A DNA stretch of 64,000 nucleotides, taken from contig CM077594.1 of the NCBI GenBank assembly GCA_039654915.1, forward strand, positions 33,763,001-33,827,000, written 5' to 3'. This DNA is from Aquilaria yunnanensis. Its lineage: Eukaryota; Streptophyta; Magnoliopsida; Malvales; Thymelaeaceae. Below the pieces are notes generated by a model. That model had not been told where the DNA came from, ran no database searches, and was given only the letters and a program-made list of their open reading frames with translations. This document shows, in pieces, positions 61,910 through 64,000 of the stretch (its first letter is position 1; each line of letters opens with the position of its first letter). The position numbers were made by a program, and so were the translations under genes.

Positions 61910-61959
61910 CAGTCAATTTTCTCCAACCATAGGAGAGTTCCTGTCGCACAGGTTCTAAG
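61910..61959 (+). repeat. Last, interrupted satellite monomer
   Basis: A CTCCAACCATAGG-type monomer with GTCGCACAGG, like those at about 58380 and 59808. It is cut after GGTTCTAAG, losing the remaining GAAATC. Confidence 0.9.
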
Positions 61960-62065
61960 TGTTACGCCCCCAATTTTATAAACCTTAATTTTAAAAGATA
62001 TCTTAAATTCCCAGAATTATAGAGCATTTAATTAAAAATAATTTAAGAAATATGAGGTAAAACAT

Positions 62066-62071
62066 TTTATT
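62066..62071 (-). promoter_or_regulatory. Possible poly(A) signal of the right-hand LTR
   Basis: AATAAA on the minus strand, about 106 bp before the presumed LTR terminus at 61960. The context is very AT-rich, so chance occurrence is likely enough to keep this tentative. Confidence 0.25.
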
Positions 62072-62352
62072 TAAATTATTTTCCAAACAATAAAAGTATT
62101 AAATGAAACCAGAGTAGTTAAGTGACAATCCCAGGAAACTAATATGCGGATAAGGTGCCAATTTAAACAAACCATATGTTTCTTTAGAAATCAAACAACA
62201 CAAAGTTAAAACCCAGTCCCAGCCATTTCTACTTTCGAGGGGCTACAGTGTACCCTCACTCAGTCTGCTCCACATCTTGAACCTCGTTATATGGTTCAGT
62301 GTACTCTGTCTCCTCATAGTACTCACCTAGAAAAATATGTTAAGAGGAGGGA

Positions 62353-62369
62353 TGAGCACAACTTGCTCA
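62353..62369. other. Perfect dyad TGAGCA-5 nt-TGCTCA in the right flank
   Basis: Six-base arms around CAACT. A G-box core CACGTG lies nearby at 62394-62399. On the minus strand, TTTTTCTAG followed by GTGAGTAC (around 62335-62319) resembles a splice site, readable as acceptor or donor. All are short motifs without supporting gene structure. Confidence 0.3.
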
Positions 62370-62641
62370 ATAAGAGGGAAGTATCAGGCCCATCACGTGG
62401 GTCCTAATATTCCCGTAACAAACAACAACGAATAATAAACTTTAAGCTATAGCAATTTACTTAAAGAACAATTCCATACAACATCATAACAACAAAATCA
62501 AAATCCTACTAGCATGCTTGAACTACCATGCATATGCATATTTCTTTTTACCGATTAAATAATATCTTCTTGATCGATCACTTAATCCAATACTTAAATG
62601 CCGTCGGACGAACCTAGGGTGGTGAGTGTGTACATCACCCA

Positions 62642-62888
62642 CTCTCGGGATAACTCTTAGGCAGTGCCACTAGGGATGCCACCAAGCCAGAGCCTCTCGG
62701 GATACCTACGTCGAGGTAGAGCCTCTCGTGATAACAGCCATAAGCATGGTCCCTCGCCAGCTATGGTCTGACAGCACACAAATCATATCTCCATACTCTG
62801 TGTCAATATCGGGTCATGACTAGGGACGGTCCGACGCCACCCTAACATGCCTCTCGGGTTCGAATCGTCCGTTCCGAACCTCTCGTCT
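62642..62888 (+). repeat. Interspersed CTCTCGGG motif repeats
   Basis: CTCTCGGGATA or close variants start near 62642, 62694, 62723, 62851 and 62880. The second and third share an AGAGCCTCTCG context. These are low-complexity internal repeats of the presumed LTR. Confidence 0.6.
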
Positions 62889-63267
62889 AAATTTACGGCT
62901 TATTAGGTCATGTAGATATGGTTCATCACCAACCTTGCATGCCTTGTATTTTGTGTTACTCTTCAAATCTTTTACTTAATGCAATCTTGTATATGACAAA
63001 CATCAATCATATGCAACAACCAATTGATGCATGACCGTAGCTCATTTTACTTTAGCTCTTTTTAGTATAATGCCATGATTCTAGTGCATCCTATTTCTTT
63101 TATCATGTTATCTTAGTTTAGTGTTACATGATGTCATGACAATTAGTGATATCTTTTAAGTGTATTTGTGATAAGTGTTCATCTCATTTCTCGTGAATTC
63201 TTTCTAAATTGGTCATTTAGTATTTACGCTCCTAATCCTTTATCTATCGGCTTATAATAATTTATTA

Positions 63268-63458
63268 CGGCCCTAACATGCCACTAACGGTTCCTTCCAA
63301 TCTTATCATGTTGCTAATGAGCTTGTCGGCCCTAAACATGGTACTAGTGGTGTTTGTCTCGCCGGCCCTAAACATGCTACTAGCGGTGTTTATTTAGGCG
63401 GTCCTAACATATTTCTAATTTAATTCTTGTTATAAGCGGTCCTAATATGATACTAGCG
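63268..63458 (+). repeat. Degenerate ~36-bp tandem repeat
   Basis: Units begin CGGCCCTAA(A)CATG...ACTA(G/A)CGG at 63268, 63327 and 63363, with CGGTCCTAA variants at 63399 and 63437. Spacing is 59, 36, 36 and 38 bp. No coding potential was seen. Confidence 0.7.
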
Positions 63459-64000
63459 CCAAACATACATCATACATCAAATCATTACAACCATACAACC
63501 AACCAACCAAAATTACATCTCAAAGGAAGAGAAATAAAATAAAATTCTAGAAAACTAATTAATTACCCTACCCATGTTGCCCACGCATTTAAAGATTTTA
63601 TTTAGCCCAATTGTTTACTTAAAATTTATTATTCGGGTTGATGCTTATTTTGGGCCTAAGAGGGCCCACGAGAACTAACCCGCTCTTCCCCCTTACCTAG
63701 TTCGGAATAATACGACGAAAGAGGACGATTTTCCTAGGACGGTCCTACAAAATGTTAGTAAGGAAAGAAAAAAAAAATTAGAAAATATGCTAAAATTTAG
63801 AATTTTCCTAAATGGTACTTGGAAAGTTCATGTTCTTAACAACTAGGCCGAAATTTTACCTAGTGGGCAAAAAGGGTCTCGGGGTGCCTTCGGTGGCCTT
63901 GTGCCTATTCGGGATCGTGCCGGGAGCCTTCTTGATATCGATCCTAAAAATTACAGCAGCCATACACTAACTTATAAGCTTATTTAATGGCTGTAAAAAT

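Larger units (their letters stand above)
4828..61959 (+). repeat. Satellite array of 91-92 bp monomers, about 630 copies, all head to tail
   Basis: The array is uninterrupted and all monomers share one orientation. Taking the monomer from TCCTTAACCTC, the order of blocks is: AAACTTCAATCAATTTTTC, AAACACAGTCAATTTT(T)CTCC, AACGATAGGAGAGTTCCTG, TCGTAGAGGTTCTAAGG, AAATC. Monomers of 91 or 92 bp differ by one T in the second T-run. Two monomers (about 183 bp) approximate a plant nucleosome repeat. There is no sustained reading frame; 91 is not a multiple of 3, and the few 64-74-codon frames near 47.8-49.0 kb are chance. I do not recognise the family; it does not resemble the soybean 91/92-bp centromeric repeats as I remember them. 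Left and right ends are both abrupt junctions to non-satellite DNA. Confidence 0.97.
61960..64000. mobile_element. Probable LTR-element edge, non-coding, continuing off the right end
   Basis: The sequence switches abruptly from satellite to TGTTACGCCCCC. A TG start followed by a C-rich stretch mirrors the inner LTR edge at 1568 (TGTCACACCCC), so I infer the 3' edge of an LTR in minus orientation. A minus-strand AATAAA lies 106 bp inside. No initiator-Met primer site, integrase, RT or gag frame is visible in these 2 kb. The segment holds short internal repeats (62642-62888 and 63268-63458). A solo LTR, or another kind of insertion, is possible. Orientation is unproven. Confidence 0.5.

Noticed and set aside
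4828..61959. CRISPR array
   Set aside because: The repeats are contiguous 91-92 bp monomers with no unique spacers, and the context is a plant-type retrotransposon.
4828..61959. CENP-B-box-like motif or telomeric repeat in the monomer
   Set aside because: No TTCG...CGGG arrangement and no TTTAGGG-type run is present in the consensus or the variants read.
4828..61959. Identity with soybean 91/92-bp centromeric satellites
   Set aside because: Only the monomer length agrees; the sequence as I recall it shows no resemblance.
62319..62340. Spliced gene on the minus strand of the right flank
   Set aside because: One splice-like motif and a roughly 20-codon frame are too little; the surrounding DNA looks like LTR sequence.

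Overview
The window looks like repeat-rich heterochromatin from a plant nuclear genome, probably a dicot and possibly centromeric or pericentromeric. I see no cellular gene, tRNA or rRNA. The plant assignment rests on a Ty3/gypsy-type LTR retrotransposon with an initiator-Met-tRNA primer site and a gag with paired zinc knuckles. I cannot name the species.

Layout: (1) Positions 1-4827 are the 5' part of an LTR retrotransposon on the minus strand. It has a 3.26-kb 5' LTR (1568-4827), a primer-binding site (1539-1550), and a gag frame (1197 to 1) that runs off the left edge. That frame continues an upstream open stretch (1431-1204) across one in-frame TAG. (2) Positions 4828-61959 are one uninterrupted head-to-tail satellite array of about 57 kb, roughly 630 monomers of 91-92 bp and about 37% GC. 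The left 31 kb (4828-36133) is a homogeneous higher-order repeat (HOR): 15 complete copies plus part of a 16th of a 2,054-bp unit made of 23 distinguishable monomers. The right 26 kb (36134-61959) holds more diverged monomers with smaller, older structures: 456-bp pentamers, 366-bp tetramers, a 1,011-bp 11-mer, two dispersed fixed-length cassettes (422 and 461 bp), and two segmental duplications that abut near 60549. (3) Positions 61960-64000 are unrelated sequence beginning TGTTACGCCCCC, most likely the edge of a second LTR element. No coding region was recognised there.

The main biological content is the satellite. Each monomer carries two dyads. One is central (ACGATAGGA / TCCTGTCGT around a 4-nt loop) and one spans the monomer junction (TAAGGA-AATC-TCCTTA, extended by GAGGT/ACCTC). 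Its two consensus CpGs sit in the outer arms of the central dyad and recurrently appear as TpG or CpA. Both array edges in this window are interruptions within the junction dyad. The 2,054-bp HOR appears to be assembled from tetramer and short-monomer modules whose relatives survive in the diverged right half, so the window holds both the presumed older material and the recent amplification. The left HOR edge is cut by the retrotransposon rather than decayed, so the array very likely continues beyond it. The right HOR edge decays, with private substitutions concentrated in the last copies. All statements come from reading by eye; no alignment or database search was run.
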